64,000 bases of DNA from Atriophallophorus winterbourni (Eukaryota > Platyhelminthes > Trematoda > Plagiorchiida > Microphallidae). The notes under the pieces are model-generated. The model made no database searches, was not told the origin of the DNA, and saw only the letters and a program-made list of their open reading frames with translations. The stretch spans positions 1 to 64,000 of the forward strand of contig JACCGJ010013886.1 of assembly GCA_013407085.1 (NCBI GenBank), given 5' to 3'. Shown here in pieces: positions 1-11,429 of this stretch; position 1 is the stretch's first letter; each line of letters starts with the position of its first letter. A program made the position numbers and the translations under genes.

Positions 1-406
1 GCATGTGTCGTACAAGCTGTGACGGAGTTCTGTCCCCGAGCTCTATCCCGGCAAGCAATTGTTTTAACCTCGCCTCGTCAGAAGCCATAGTGCGCTTAAG
101 AACAGCGGCTTTCAGGGTAGCGTAGGGCGAATTTACTGGCATCGGGTCAAGAACGTCTAAAACTTCTTTCGCTGTATACGACGGAAGCTGAGATTGCACG
201 AAGGAAAACATGGTTTCTTGTTTAGTAATGCGTCTAAAACGAAACAGTCCTTCGAGCTGAATGAACCAAATGTGTGGTTTAGCTTGGTCAGAAGCTGGAG
301 TGTTGCCTCCGATAACGTTCAATTGCGATTTGTTAGGTTCAAACAACTTTATAGCAAAATTGAAAAAAATAACGGGAGTTCTGAGCGAAAAACGGAAGGC
401 GGGCTC
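1..406 (-). mobile_element. Gypsy-type gag, 5' part, runs off window edge
   Basis: The minus strand is open without a stop from about 406 to the window edge. It encodes a gag-like N-terminal region: a segment reading KPHIWFIQLEGLFRFRRIT, then FSFVQSQLP, PYATLKAAVLKRT and a LLAGIELGDRTPSQLVRHM block. This arrangement is typical of the short gag region that opens Gypsy polyproteins in flatworms and arthropods. No ATG precedes the first codons; the first in-frame ATG is near 212, so either the start was lost or initiation is non-canonical. An LTR lies immediately upstream in transcription (781-415). The rest of the element is outside the window. Confidence 0.75.
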
Positions 407-414
407 ACCAATTA

Positions 415-781
415 TGTAATGTATAAATGCAAAAATATAACAGGAAAATGTTATAGTAAAAACGGACAAAGGAACGAACTCACGATAAGTGAAAATTCAA
501 TGTCCAATGCAAATATCCACACACAAAATAATTCCAGCTCCGAACTCCGATGCGTCGCGTAGAGCGGCAATAGTAATTGGCGAAGCTGAAAATGTGGAGA
601 CACGTCAATTTCACCGTTAACCGTCGTGATTCGCAAACACGCAATAATACAGCACCACGGAAACCGAGCAGAAGAAGAACGCGCGCGGAAAAGGTATATT
701 ATACAATAATCGTTGATTAAAACAAGCATCGATGGAAATGGAAATACAATTGAAAAGAAAGTGAAATTACAAGTTGCTACA
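415..781 (-). mobile_element. Gypsy LTR (about 367 bp)
   Basis: On the minus strand the segment begins TGTAGC and ends TTACA, so it has TGTA/TACA termini. It is preceded by a purine-rich tract (AGGTGGGAG) that suits a polypurine tract. It is followed after four bases by TGGTGAGCCCGCC, which looks like a tRNA primer-binding site. The end of a Gypsy pol lies just upstream (1052-830) and a gag start just downstream (406-1). The boundaries come from these motifs only, since no second LTR copy is visible for alignment. Confidence 0.6.
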
Positions 782-829
782 GAACTCCCACCTAGAGCGT
801 GAGTCGACGGATGAACGCTCGATACACCG

Positions 830-1052
830 TTTATGGTATGTATTCAATTAGTCTTGCGGGGAACCTCACTCTACGACCGGTACGTGTTTCACGTGTTGAA
901 GGGTTACATACTACGGGTGAGGGTCGATTTGAGAGATCAGCACTGATCGTCATAGGTTGTGTGGGTGAAGTCGAAAGGGGAACTTCTTGTGATGACTTAT
1001 GTTCGACGTAAGCGGGTTTCAAGCGATCGATGCTAATTTTGTCACGTATCCA
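830..1052 (-). pseudogene. Gypsy pol C-terminal end
   Basis: The minus strand reads RDKISIDRLKPAYVEHKSS near 1050-1000 and then a Ser/Pro-rich stretch ending in TGRRVRFPARLIEYIP before a stop at about 831. This is the characteristic tail of Gypsy integrases, the DRLKPAY motif followed by the basic GRRVRFP motif. Nothing upstream of about 1060 continues the integrase in frame, so the copy is truncated or frameshifted there. Its 3' LTR is the segment at 781-415. Confidence 0.7.
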
Positions 1053-1059
1053 TCAAGCA

Positions 1060-2760
1060 AATTCTGAATGCAGGTATAACGAACTCAGACCTACAAAGAT
1101 CGAAGAAGTGATGTAGATTCAATGTCTCATCTCTGGACTGGCCGACGTCCAAACAAGAGAAAAACTGCTTTCTGGAAACGAGTCTGAGCTAACTTGGGAA
1201 AAGACTTGCACGATTGCACGACAAAGGGATCATTTGAAGCCGCAACAAAGATGCACAGAAGTTCAAAAAATATTTGCTCGTCCAGCATTTAAAAGCAACG
1301 TTCCGGCCGGAGTCTTTCTGTGTTATGGTTGTGGTGGAAAAATGAATGAATGAATGGAATGGAATGAATTCGTAAGCAACGTTACCAATATCGTGTTCAT
1401 TGCTTGTCAGAACGAGATCCAAGAGTGAAGGTACGTCGGTTCCGCGGTATGGGGTATTACATGCAATGTGGCTCTAAAGAGGAATAACTCGATAGGATTT
1501 TACAACAATTTGTTTTGGAAACTATGAATTTGTCCTCAATATTCACAAAAGAGTTTTAACGTACTTTTTTCGTTTAATTTTTCGTCAGCTGCACGCCAGT
1601 ATGATAGTTGTGTTTCCACCAAAACTAGCTATAATGATGACCGATCCGTCACGCAAAAATGATGAATTTTACGCTGAATTACTTTGGGTGTTCCGATCAC
1701 ATTTAACTTTTGAATTAATCGTATAATTATGGAGAAAATTAAACATAAACTCTTTGCAATGTATAACGGGTCGATCAATTCGAAATTGCGATCAGGACAA
1801 CAATGAAATACAATTAATATTCTATAATTAGAAATATACAAATGACCTCTTCCACAATATCGCACTAAGTAGACAAAAATGAAAAAAGATATGATGCGAA
1901 AATTGTACATTGTCGACCGAAATATATCCACAGGCAATAAAATCAACGTGAAATAACCCCTAGAGGAAAATGACGTCGTTATTGCGCTCATTGAGGATTT
2001 GCAATTCACGGAAGTTTTGTCCACGACGCTACCTCGCTACATTTGAATCAGCTAAAGGTGAATGAATTTTCTAGTACACAATTTCATAAGTAAAGCATAG
2101 CTTTTCACCTGCATATAATCTATGAATAAATCTATGAATGAATAAGTAAAAATTATTTTCTTCAAATTCCACTTTGATTTAAGTTCCAATGCATTCCTTT
2201 GTTATATGGTTTGTATCTGAAAACCATGACCAATTTCCTTTGGTGTCAAAATCTTAATTAACACATCACTTCAAGTTGATATGTGATATAGGTTCATGGC
2301 CACGTTTCAGGCAAAAAATTGACTTAAGATTCTAGATTGACTATTTATCGTTCAAAAAGCAATTTACTTAAAAATACCACAGGTGTAAGTATAGATAGAA
2401 AATAAAGTTTAAATATTTTATTAACAGTCCTGATGAATATGATAAGGCAGAGCAAAGTTTTGTCGTCCGAATTAGTTCTCATATAATCGTCAGGTTTCAA
2501 TTTTAAAAAGCGAAACTTGTTTACTTGTGTACGGAGCTTTGTTCATGAGTATGGGTTTGTGTTGTGATGCTGAATTGTCTGGCTAGTTCCACAATTGTAT
2601 GCTCACAACTACGTTCTTTCGGTCAGATCACCCTGTCCCACACGCCCGATCAAGAAGGCACGATTTAACTGCGAAACGTAACGTAACCGTGACTTAAACA
2701 TTTTATTAGAAGTGTAACAACATATTTATATCTTTGCAAGACCCCCAAATATGGTTGACT
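1060..2760. other. Gene-free stretch with weak repeat traces
   Basis: No coding region is supported here. A short GAAT-type microsatellite lies near 1340-1365. The 1720-1800 stretch resembles 5340-5415 (shared ATTATGGAGAAA and AATGTATAACG words), which suggests an old interspersed repeat. At 2094-2140 there is a CR1-style tail (repeated ATGAATAAATCT) matching 35940-35993. The rest is AT-rich sequence. Confidence 0.4.
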
Positions 2761-2764
2761 AATT

Positions 2765-4250
2765 CTCTCGCTGAAGAATGGCAAAGCACCAGGTCCAGAT
2801 GGGATTCCACCAGAAGCTCTGAAGGCTGATTTGGACACCTCGGCTGATATGTTACTTCCTCTGCTGCAGAAAATCTGGTCAGAAAGACGGGTCCCAAATG
2901 ATTGGAAGAGAGGTCATCTGGTCAAACTTCCAAAGAAAGGGGATCTGAGGCTATGCAAAAACTGGCGAGGTATCATGCTGCTCTCAGTCCCTAGTAAAGT
3001 ACTTACGCGCATCATCCTTCTGCGTTTGCGCGACGCTATCGATCAAGTGTTACGGCCAGAGCAATCGGGCTTCAGAAAACAAAAGTCTGGCATCGACCAA
3101 ATTGCGACCCTCCGCATAATAATTGAACAAAGCATTGAATGGCAATCGCCTATTTGCCTCAACTTCATAGATTTTGAGAAAGCCTTCGACAGTGTGGACC
3201 GCGAATTCATATGGAAGCTTTTGCCATACTATGGGGTCCCACCGCTGTACATGGACCTCATAAAGCAGCTGTATGAAGGTGCCTCCTGTCAGGTAATTCA
3301 CAACGGAAGACTGACCGATCCATTTGGAGTTGAAACTGGCGTTCGCCAGGGATGCCTGTTGTCCCCAATGATTTTTCTGTTGGTAATAGACTGGATAATG
3401 AAACAGACAGTAAAAGGTGAGAGGAACGGTATCGATTGGAAGGAATCCGACCATTTGGAGGATCTGGAATACGCTGATGATGTCTGCTTGATATCACGTA
3501 ACCCCCAAAGTCTTCAGAGAAAGACCGATAGACTAGCACACTTTGCTTCATATACAGGACTACGCGTGAATACCGAAAAAACAGAAGTCCTCCGTGTGCT
3601 AATTGATGAACACCCATCAATCACCATCAATGGTAAAGCAGTTAAAGACGTCACGCAATTCGTCTACCTCGGCAGCCTTGTTTCAATAAGTGATGACACG
3701 GATGAAGACAGTCGCCAGAATCGGCAAAGCAAGATACGCGTTCATAGCTTTGAAACCCATTTGGGAGTCGAAGGTTCTATCAAAACGCACGAAACTCCGT
3801 ATATTCAGAAGCAACGTCAAATCCGTGCTACCCTATGGATAGGAAACCTGGCGAGTGACAGCAAAGTCTTCTGGCCGCTTGCAATCATTCCACAATAATT
3901 GTTTTCGTCAAATTATTGGGGTAAAATGGCCAGAAAACATAAGGAATCAAGACCTGTGGCAGATTGCTGCTGAGGACCCGATCGACCAGCAGATCAGTAG
4001 AAGAAAGTGGAGATGGGTTGGGCACACCTTGCGGAAACCTTATGATGACATCACGCGTCATGTTATGGTATGGAACCCAATCGGGAAGAGACGGGTCGGA
4101 CGCCCAGGGCTATCTTGGAAGCGCTCGCGTGAAGAGGAAATCCGCAAGTGTGGACTTGACTGGAACGACATCAAACTGGCTGCTATGGATAGACCAAACT
4201 GGAGACAAGTTGTCGAGGCCCTATGTTCCTCTAGAAACTCAAGGGATTAA
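2765..4250 (+). pseudogene. RTE-like reverse transcriptase, 5'-truncated and frameshifted
   Basis: Translation starts inside the reverse transcriptase at LKNGKAPGPDGIPPEAL (about 2770). It continues through SGFRKQKSGIDQI, the palm motif FIDFEKAFDSVDRE, GVRQGCLLSPMIF and the catalytic YADD box (about 3470-3485). Near 3715 the frame shifts by one. The shifted frame carries an in-frame TAG near 3840 and then the C-terminal domain (RRKWRWVGHTLRK and KRRVGRPGLSWKR) to 4250. The C-terminal RW-GH-LR block is typical of RTE-class LINEs. The endonuclease is missing, as is usual for 5'-truncated LINE copies. The element is inactive. Confidence 0.85.
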
Positions 4251-6260
4251 GCAAGCGAGCAATTCTCTAACCAATTTCAGGCCCATTAGCATCCCAGCGA
4301 CTGCCTCTTTAGCTGATTCCTTCGCTGGTCATAAAGCAAGGGTTGTAGGCTAGATAGCTAAATTTGGGTAGCCATCGGCTTGGCAAACCGGCTCGCTGCG
4401 TTGATCGATTAAATGATCCATCAGATGATGGATCACGATTTGAACCAGTTTGTCTGCACACATGTTGCGCCTGGGAGGCCGCCTGATAGGTTGACCTCAT
4501 CTACATGTGTTTTTGGGCACATGTGATTGAACAGTTTGGTCGTACCATTATCTGCCAGTGAATTTCAAACTGAACTTGCTAAACTCTTGTAGTTTACCAC
4601 AACTGCAGGGAATAAATGTAAAATAGTACAAACACTGAATAAAATTACCTAAGGCTGTTTCGTACTTAGTGCGGGATACCTAGTATAGAACCGTGGCCTC
4701 GGCCTATGTTGAGAGTTCGACGTCACAATAACTTATCTGAATAATCGAAAAAATCACTAGGCACGTTGTATGTGAGGATATGTCTGTCTCACACTCTCCT
4801 TTGCGTAATAGTCCTCAGATCAAATAGCCTAATTTGCTCGCTGTATGGCATATGCTCATAAACCGTCTACCTGCTTAGACACTCAATATAATGTACCAAG
4901 AATCAAGATGAATTCTTTTGAACTAGGTTGCTCTTGTTTGATCACAACCGAGGGCATATAACTTTGAATGAGATATTTAGCATGAATCATCCGCTTTCGT
5001 AGACTAATGTAAGCAATAGGTTCTGACTCCATTTCTTTGTTCCTAAAGAATGTATACGACATCGGAGCACCTTCAATGTCGCAAACAATGAATGACGATG
5101 AAATAATAGCGATCTTCGATGATAGTACTTTGTTCGTCAATGTAACTTTTCTAGTACGTATGAGAGCACAAGGTATGCACCGAATTCCGACGAAACAGTT
5201 ATGGATCGGACGGATTTGAGTGTAAGTCAATCATGAAAGGTGCATCGAATTGCGTGAGCCTCATCAACCTTCCACAGCCCAGAACAATTGTGCATTCACG
5301 GAATAGAAATGAAAGCTTCATCGTGAAGTAACGTCAACACAATTATGGAGAAAGCAAAACAATAAACATATGTAATGTATAACGTGGTCGAGCAACTCGA
5401 AATGCAATCGACCCAACTTAGTCAAGTTGGGTCGCGAACAATGAGCTGGATGAGACGGAGATTTCCACACTGGCACTGACCACCGATACGAACGTAAACT
5501 TTTGAAGATTAATCTTATGCATAATATGGATTATTTTTGGAAAAATATTCAACATTAACCGCGTTCGTGATGCGCTTTCGCAAATATGATCCGTTGCTAA
5601 ATGACATTGAACTTGTACATTTGTATCAAAATAACGTTCTAAGCTACTCGAAAGAATGATCTCGGACTTGCATACATGACTTGCCACCAATAGGCTTACT
5701 TTAGTGTGTTTCATGGAAATATTAAACACATGTGTTGATTTGATGGCGACTAGGTAATGTTTCCAGTTCTAAAAATCAGTTTTTTGTTTAACGAAAACTA
5801 ATGCGTCAAATGCAAAATCTCCTCGCAGTGATTGCATACAACTTTTTATTTATTATTTTGTTCGACGGACAAGTGTTGCGAAATTCAACGTTCGTCACCG
5901 ATCGAAGCTTTCGTGTTTCTACATAATATCTTGTATCCAGTTTCACATCTAACATTTGATAAGGCTGGACGCCGAGTCACAAACCGATGGAACCAATTGA
6001 ATCCATCATCAACAGCTCGGTGCAACGAAACCCGATTTCAAAATAAACTGCATTTTCGATTAGGGTAAACCTTGATTACATAATTTTGTAAGTGGTCGAT
6101 ACAAGTGATGTGGGTATTCATGGGTATAGCCTGTATATGTGTGCTACAACAATGCTCAGGTCAATTTTCAGTTATCTTGAGTGATGTTTTGAGTATATAA
6201 TAGCTTTAATGAAAATTCTTCAAAATTTCATCTTTACGTCAATGTTTGATACAAATAGAA
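4251..6260. other. Gene-free stretch; LINE 3' flank and doubtful CR1 trace
   Basis: Sequence to about 4510 is probably the 3' untranslated part of the preceding RTE copy and contains a near-perfect 20-bp palindrome at 4412-4431. No gene is supported beyond that. Plus-strand 5963-6064 reads RVTNRWNQL followed by RFQNKLHFRL, which faintly resembles the C-terminus of CR1 ORF2. The 5340-5415 stretch resembles 1720-1800. Confidence 0.35.
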
Positions 6261-6261
6261 A

Positions 6262-6625
6262 TGAAAAAAGAAAACACGATACACGATTACAAAACATGAA
6301 TGAGATGAATGTTTTCACAGTTGTTCAATGACTACATGCTTTTGACAGAGATACCTTGAGGCGAATGGGATGAACGATCGCTGATATTATGTTGTTCGTG
6401 GTGGCAAAATAATGTGTTCTGAACGAGTTGTAGAATAAATTGAGATTTGGCTAATTCAAGGTTTCTATTGGTCTAAAAATCATCAAGCTTAACAATAACC
6501 ATAGGATGGCAAGAACATTATTAATAAATCAATCACAATAAGAATATTGTTTTACATTATGAGCTTGAAGTAGCTCGATAAATACTTTTGATCCAAAGTC
6601 TTATTAGCACAATTTCTATATATTA
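6262..6625 (-). repeat. Diverged interspersed repeat, copy 1 (partner at 62290-62640)
   Basis: The segment aligns by eye with 62290-62640 over about 350 bp; for example both contain GACTACATNCTTTTGACAGA and CTTGAGGCGAATGGGATGAA. On the minus strand both copies read a similar peptide with PNLNFFYNS or PNLNLFYNS, then HPIRLK and SKGCSH or SKACSH before a stop. This suggests an old protein-coding mobile element. The family was not recognised. Confidence 0.6.
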
Positions 6626-6630
6626 TATAA

Positions 6631-6631
<1 letters not shown>

Positions 6632-6662
<31 letters not shown>
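6632..6662. repeat. (TA)n microsatellite
   Basis: An uninterrupted run of TA dinucleotides lies between the interspersed repeat and the CR1 remnant. Confidence 0.9.
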
Positions 6663-6663
<1 letters not shown>

Positions 6664-6664
6664 C

Positions 6665-7490
6665 ATCCGCAGTATTTCAGATGTTAGGATCGTATCGCTC
6701 TTTACGATACGTTTTGTAACATCAGTCGATCCCAGCATGGCCATTCGATCTTGGTATAGGATATGCTGCATCCCATCAACTAGCTTCGTCGTTCTGTGGT
6801 ACATTTTACCCAGCAATTCAATGTCTTCACGCAGCTACGGTGCCCAAACTGGGATCGTGTATTCTATCGTTGGATGGATGTAAGTATTTATAATGTGGGT
6901 AGAGCGTTTTAGGAGAGAACCGCCCAAATATTCACCTCAGCATTCCAAAGATACCGCTTTCCCCGTTGAAGACGTTTTGGCAATGACTATTCGGTCTCAG
7001 GTTATTAGTAATCCAGATAGCGAGATCCTTCTCAGCGCTGGTCCAAGTCACGTTTTCATGACCAACATTATATGTATGCTTGTATTGCCGACCAACATGT
7101 AACATTTTACATTTACGTTTGTTGAAAGGCATCTGATTTAGTTGAGACCAGTGATACAGGGCATCCAAGTCCAGTTGCAGCATCAAGCAATCTTCAATGG
7201 ATCGGATTTATCTCCATATTTTCATGTCATTAGAAAAAAATCTATCTTGTATCGCACTACTCGCGAAATATCATTTATGTATAACAAGAAAAGGATATGC
7301 CTTAGCACTGAACCTTGAGGGACGCCGCTAGTTACATTAATGGTTTTTGATAGAACACAGTCAATGCGGACTCTCACATGCTGATCGGTCAGATAATCCA
7401 TTATCCACGATAATAAGTTTCCTGTTATCCCATATTGATAACGAGATTGAACGAGATTTTGCAGAAGCACGCTGTGGTTGACCTTATTGA
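6665..7490 (-). pseudogene. Decayed CR1-like reverse transcriptase fragment
   Basis: Minus-strand pieces in different frames spell a CR1 ORF2 palm-to-thumb region in order. They are [32 protein letters not shown], a degraded catalytic box (FSND in place of FADD), QLDLDALYHWSQLNQMPFN, SAEKDLAIWI, YIHPTIEYTIPVWAP and YHRTTKLVDGMQ. Several frameshifts and stops separate the pieces. It is an old, inactive copy. Confidence 0.8.
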
Positions 7491-7494
7491 AACA

Positions 7495-7830
7495 TCACTC
7501 ACGACTCAACCGTAAATGCCTTTCGGCTGTTTTACGTCGAACAATCTACCCGATTATTCTGTGAACTCCCCAAATCAAAAATCCAGAGAAATCGGGTGCA
7601 TTTCAACCCTTGAACCGTGCATCGAAGAAAACGGTACATCCTGACACCATGATCAAACAAACAGTGCAAACGAAAACTATCTCTGCCCTTTGAATGTTTA
7701 CCTGATTCCTTAACTGCTCAGTAAGCAACCAACTCCTGTTTTGCTTGTTATATTGTTCGTAGTTCCCATATTAATCTGTTATTTTGCAAACCTATATGCT
7801 TTGTAGACTATTAAAATTGAATTGAATTGT
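7495..7830 (+). mobile_element. Possible CR1 3' end with ATTGA tail
   Basis: Plus-strand translation near 7503-7545 gives SRLNRKCLSAVLR, similar to the SRLN-x-RR motif near the CR1 ORF2 C-terminus. The stretch ends at 7817-7828 with tandem ATTGA units of the kind that terminate CR1 copies elsewhere in the window. If real, it lies head-to-head with the minus-strand CR1 remnant to its left. Confidence 0.4.
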
Positions 7831-9104
7831 ATATTAGGTAAAATAGCCATCGTAGACTAGAGAATACGTAGTACAGATATATTATCCTGTTTATATTTTC
7901 ATTCTTTACATAATATGTTCTAATATATTAAACATTAGTCCGGAACTGAACGCTCCAATATTCGCAAACGAAAATTAATTCATGAATCTATGATCAAGAA
8001 GACTCATTCAAAACCAGCTCCATTATAGAATAAGAGGCATTTCATTGCCGCCATTTTCGTACCACAAAAGACTTTAAGAAACGTTCTAACTGTCTGCTCT
8101 TGTGTCCTGATGGAAAAAAGCTGATAAGCAGTGTTTGCGACCATTTTTTCCAATCGAGCATAACGTCCGAACACGATTTCTTACCCTCACACGCATTACA
8201 GAATATCACGGCATCGTTTGATCATTTTGGTGTATTGAATCGACGAAGTTACGACGGACGGAGCAGTCAATTCACTGGTTTTACACGTTTCGTTCGTCAG
8301 GATGGCGCCCAATCTATGATTTTATTGTCCTAAAGAATGGATGTAAATCAGAAATCACAATAGTTACGATTTCGCGAGTTGTCTCACTAGACAAAATTCC
8401 CAATGTATTCATTACTGGAATAAAGGACCCAGTCCATGGCGCCATGTCATGTGACACAATATATAGTGAATGCGGTTAAAAAAACTACGCCAGCTTTCGA
8501 ACTGAAAGATATACAGCAAAAATCGGCTACTTAACACGCAGCTGTACTCAAAACGTTCGAAATCCAATGGAATATTTGAACATTCAAGAAGTATACAATT
8601 AACGGTAGTCATTAATTGACGCGTTCATGATGGAAAAATTCAAAGTACTAAAAATGGACAAAGGAAGCTGGTAATACTAGAATGTGTATTATCACTAATT
8701 CCCTACTGGAATTACGCTCCAGATCTCGCTTGTACGCGTTGTTAATATAATGTGTAACCAAAGTAATGCCCCTGTTGTTAGCGAGCGTGCAGTTTCAAAG
8801 CGATTGCGCGGCAGTGGGCGAATACTAATGTAAATCCGTTAATAACACGAAGCGGAAAGTCAAAGCAATACCTGATAAGCCGAAGTAACATTCGTGCACT
8901 AATCACGCCGTACCCCTCTCAACGCCATGAAATAAGTATAAGATGGAATTGGAGAACTCTATTTCGGCTGATTGTAATACACGATGTTTTTGTCATGACA
9001 CTTGGCTACGTGAGCGATTCCAGTTGTTAATTACAAGCAGAAAGCCTAGTCAATCCCGAATATTTTAATGGTTATGCTGACTTGACAGACACTAACGTGA
9101 GGTT
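7831..9104. other. Gene-free stretch, nothing recognised
   Basis: Only short unsupported reading frames are present. None shows a recognisable domain, splice-flanked conserved exon or repeat tail. Confidence 0.4.
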
Positions 9105-9262
9105 ACTTTACTTTTGTGCGACTATCTCCTCCTGGAGGATGAGTCGGCTTCAATGAAGATTCTTGGGAATTTGGGTACAAAGCGGCGTCCCCAGCATCAC
9201 TCGGCTTTTGTTCGAGTCAGCTTCTCTAGCCTTTGCACAACCAAGTGCGACCTACAAGGCGT
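9105..9262. repeat. Conserved 155-bp repeat, copy 1 (partner at 60800-60955)
   Basis: The stretch beginning TTTTGTGCGACTATCTCC and ending GTGCGACCTACAAGGC is nearly identical to 60800-60955, with only a few substitutions. It contains the palindromic TCCTCCTGGAGGA. Similarity stops abruptly on both sides. The element type is unknown; the high identity suggests recent amplification. Confidence 0.75.
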
Positions 9263-10704
9263 GAGGTTGCGTAATATCATTGGATTTGCAAAGCAATATT
9301 TAGTTATTGGTTGTCTTTTGGTTAACATTTAATAACTAAAATGAATAAATAAAATAATAAAATAAATTCATACAGAAGTATGAAATCAAAAAGCAGAATC
9401 TAGGCAATCGGCCAAACAGTCGGTGACCGCACGCGTGCTAATAAATTTGTCATGCCTAGAACTTGAAACATAAAGAAAAATGGAACGCATATCAGTAACA
9501 ATGACAAATCAAATTAGCACGGCGTAATTTATACTGGTACACATGTGGTTCGTCAAATTTAAACGTTCGTGATAGTCAGCACCTATTCTCATACAACATT
9601 CCACATTTAAAAGTCAGCGGTTGATTCCAGCACCAAATAGATAAAAACAAAAAGTGCAGATTACCAGAGCAGTAGCGTGTCTAAGTTGTTGTTCGATCGG
9701 TACGAGCAATCGAAATTTTAACATAGCAGAATTAAATTTGAGGATAGCTATAATACCGAGAAAAATGTTCAAATCACCCACCGATATATGCGATAATAGA
9801 TAAGGTAATTCCGTAAATTAAAGTTGGATTACGGAAAAATCGAATAAGGGGAATGACTGCGAAATCATCTTGACGAAGTAAGAAGAGTGTGCACCCGAAC
9901 CAAAAACGCGTCTTCGTCCCAAATGATTGATTAGGTAAACAGCAAACGCTCAGTGGAGCTAGTAGTCTAGTTCTTCATTATCAAGTATCTATACGCCAAG
10001 TATTGTAGACTTAAATTTCATAAAATTTCTAGCAAGTTCAAGGGCAGGACAACCTGCATGGGTAAATGTAAGTTTAGCAGTCCTTTATTTGACACACTGT
10101 TTATCATAGCAAGCGAATCGTAGTTGGACAAGTGGCACTGGTCGGTAGACACAGGTGTATAACTGATTTTTCTATGCAGCATGTTCATATAACACAATAT
10201 GGAGAAGCACAACTTAGTTACCTAATATCCAATGATCTCAGCGATTTTCGTCTATCGCGAAAGTGGTGGTTCAACATTTGGCAGTCAGTGGGCAATACAT
10301 GTTTAAGATGAATGGAAAACCTCGATATTACTGCCGCTCAATCCGATAGGTTCAACCTGTCTGTTCTATTTTGATACAAAATTATACTTATCAATTAAAT
10401 AAGCTGAGATTGTGAGCCATTCCGATCGTGGGGTGGTCGTGAATATTGGTGAAGGGCAAGATCTGGTAGCTAAGCAAAGGCGACAGAAATAGAATTTTTC
10501 GGCATGCACACCAAAATCTGAACTGTAGACAAGAATAGTTTCAGGTGTGGTTTAACGTGAAAACCAGAAGGATGTAGGACTAAAGTAAACCAAACCATCT
10601 CAAATGACAAATCAATGGAGAAAGAAAGGTAACGTTTATTGTATAAAAATAAAACAAGATTATTGATGAGTAATATACAGATGGGAAGAAATCCGCTTCC
10701 CAAT
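9263..10704. other. MED28 downstream flank, nothing else recognised
   Basis: No coding region is supported. A TTTATT at about 10637-10642 gives AATAAA on the minus strand about 65 bp past the MED28 stop, a plausible polyadenylation signal. The remainder is AT-rich and unassigned. Confidence 0.4.
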
Positions 10705-11232
10705 TTAATGCCGCAGATGCACAGGAATATCCTTCGTCACCTGAGGAGAAACTGAAGAAAACGACAGTGCCCTACCTGATCAGTGAGCAGGGTGATTGCC
10801 TGGCAATACTGCTTCAATTTGGCTTTGGTCTCAGCAATCAATTTCTCTTTTCGAGCAATCTCGGAACGGAGAACATCACAATCCTTCAAATGTGATCGAT
10901 AAAACACCAGTGAGTTTTTTGTTACCTCTTGTATTCCCAGATTGGGACAATGGGATGCAATATGGAATCGTTTTCGAATGAACCAGCAATCAAGTCTGCG
11001 ACAAGCATCGAGAAAAGTGTTCATGTGACGCTCGTTGAGACCGTGTCGCGATTCTGTCGTGTCAGAATCAGCAGAGGCATTTGTCGAGGAAAGAATGAGG
11101 AAAATGTTCTAGATGAAATGATGACGTCAAACAAAGCCACTCCAAACCCACATCTAACTGGGTTTCGAAATCGTTCCAAATTTTGTTGTCTGGGTCGTCA
11201 ACGATTTGTGATGTAGTGTTTTGTTCAGACAT
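10705..11232 (-). CDS. MED28: Mediator complex subunit 28 (four exons, 135 aa)
   Basis: MED28 is a nuclear head-module subunit of Mediator, which links activators to RNA polymerase II. Exons on the minus strand are 11232-11152, 11108-10926, 10883-10776 and 10740-10705. All splice sites are GT/AG and all introns are phase 0. The spliced protein starts MSEQNTTSQIVDD. It carries the family core in order: DFETQLDNIFLILSS, the helix with TFLDACRRLDCWFIRKRF (similar to KFLDIARQTECFFLQKR in vertebrates), a coiled coil LRSEIARKEKLIAETKAKLK, and the terminal DIP motif before the stop. Length is slightly under the vertebrate ~178 aa because the extended ends are missing. The three introns are only 43, 42 and 35 nt. 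The assignment rests on recalled family motifs, not a search. Confidence 0.88.
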
Positions 11233-11429
11233 AATTTAGAAAAGCCTAACAGAAATAAAATACAAACAGAATTAGTGAATGGCTGCTAAATTCGCTGAAA
11301 TACTTTTTATGCAAAATTAAGTGACCTACAAACAACACCAACCATAGTGAGGTAAACATGGAATTACGCCAACAAAGGAGACGGAAATGCGCAAGCAAAC
11401 GAATGCTAGTTTATTCAAATAGTCAGAAA

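Noticed and set aside
5832..6068. Plus-strand ORF as a gene
   Set aside because: Only its end resembles the CR1 C-terminus, weakly. It is more likely a decayed LINE scrap.
10796..11216. Plus-strand ORFs over MED28
   Set aside because: They are antisense to spliced exons with matching phases and recognisable MED28 motifs.
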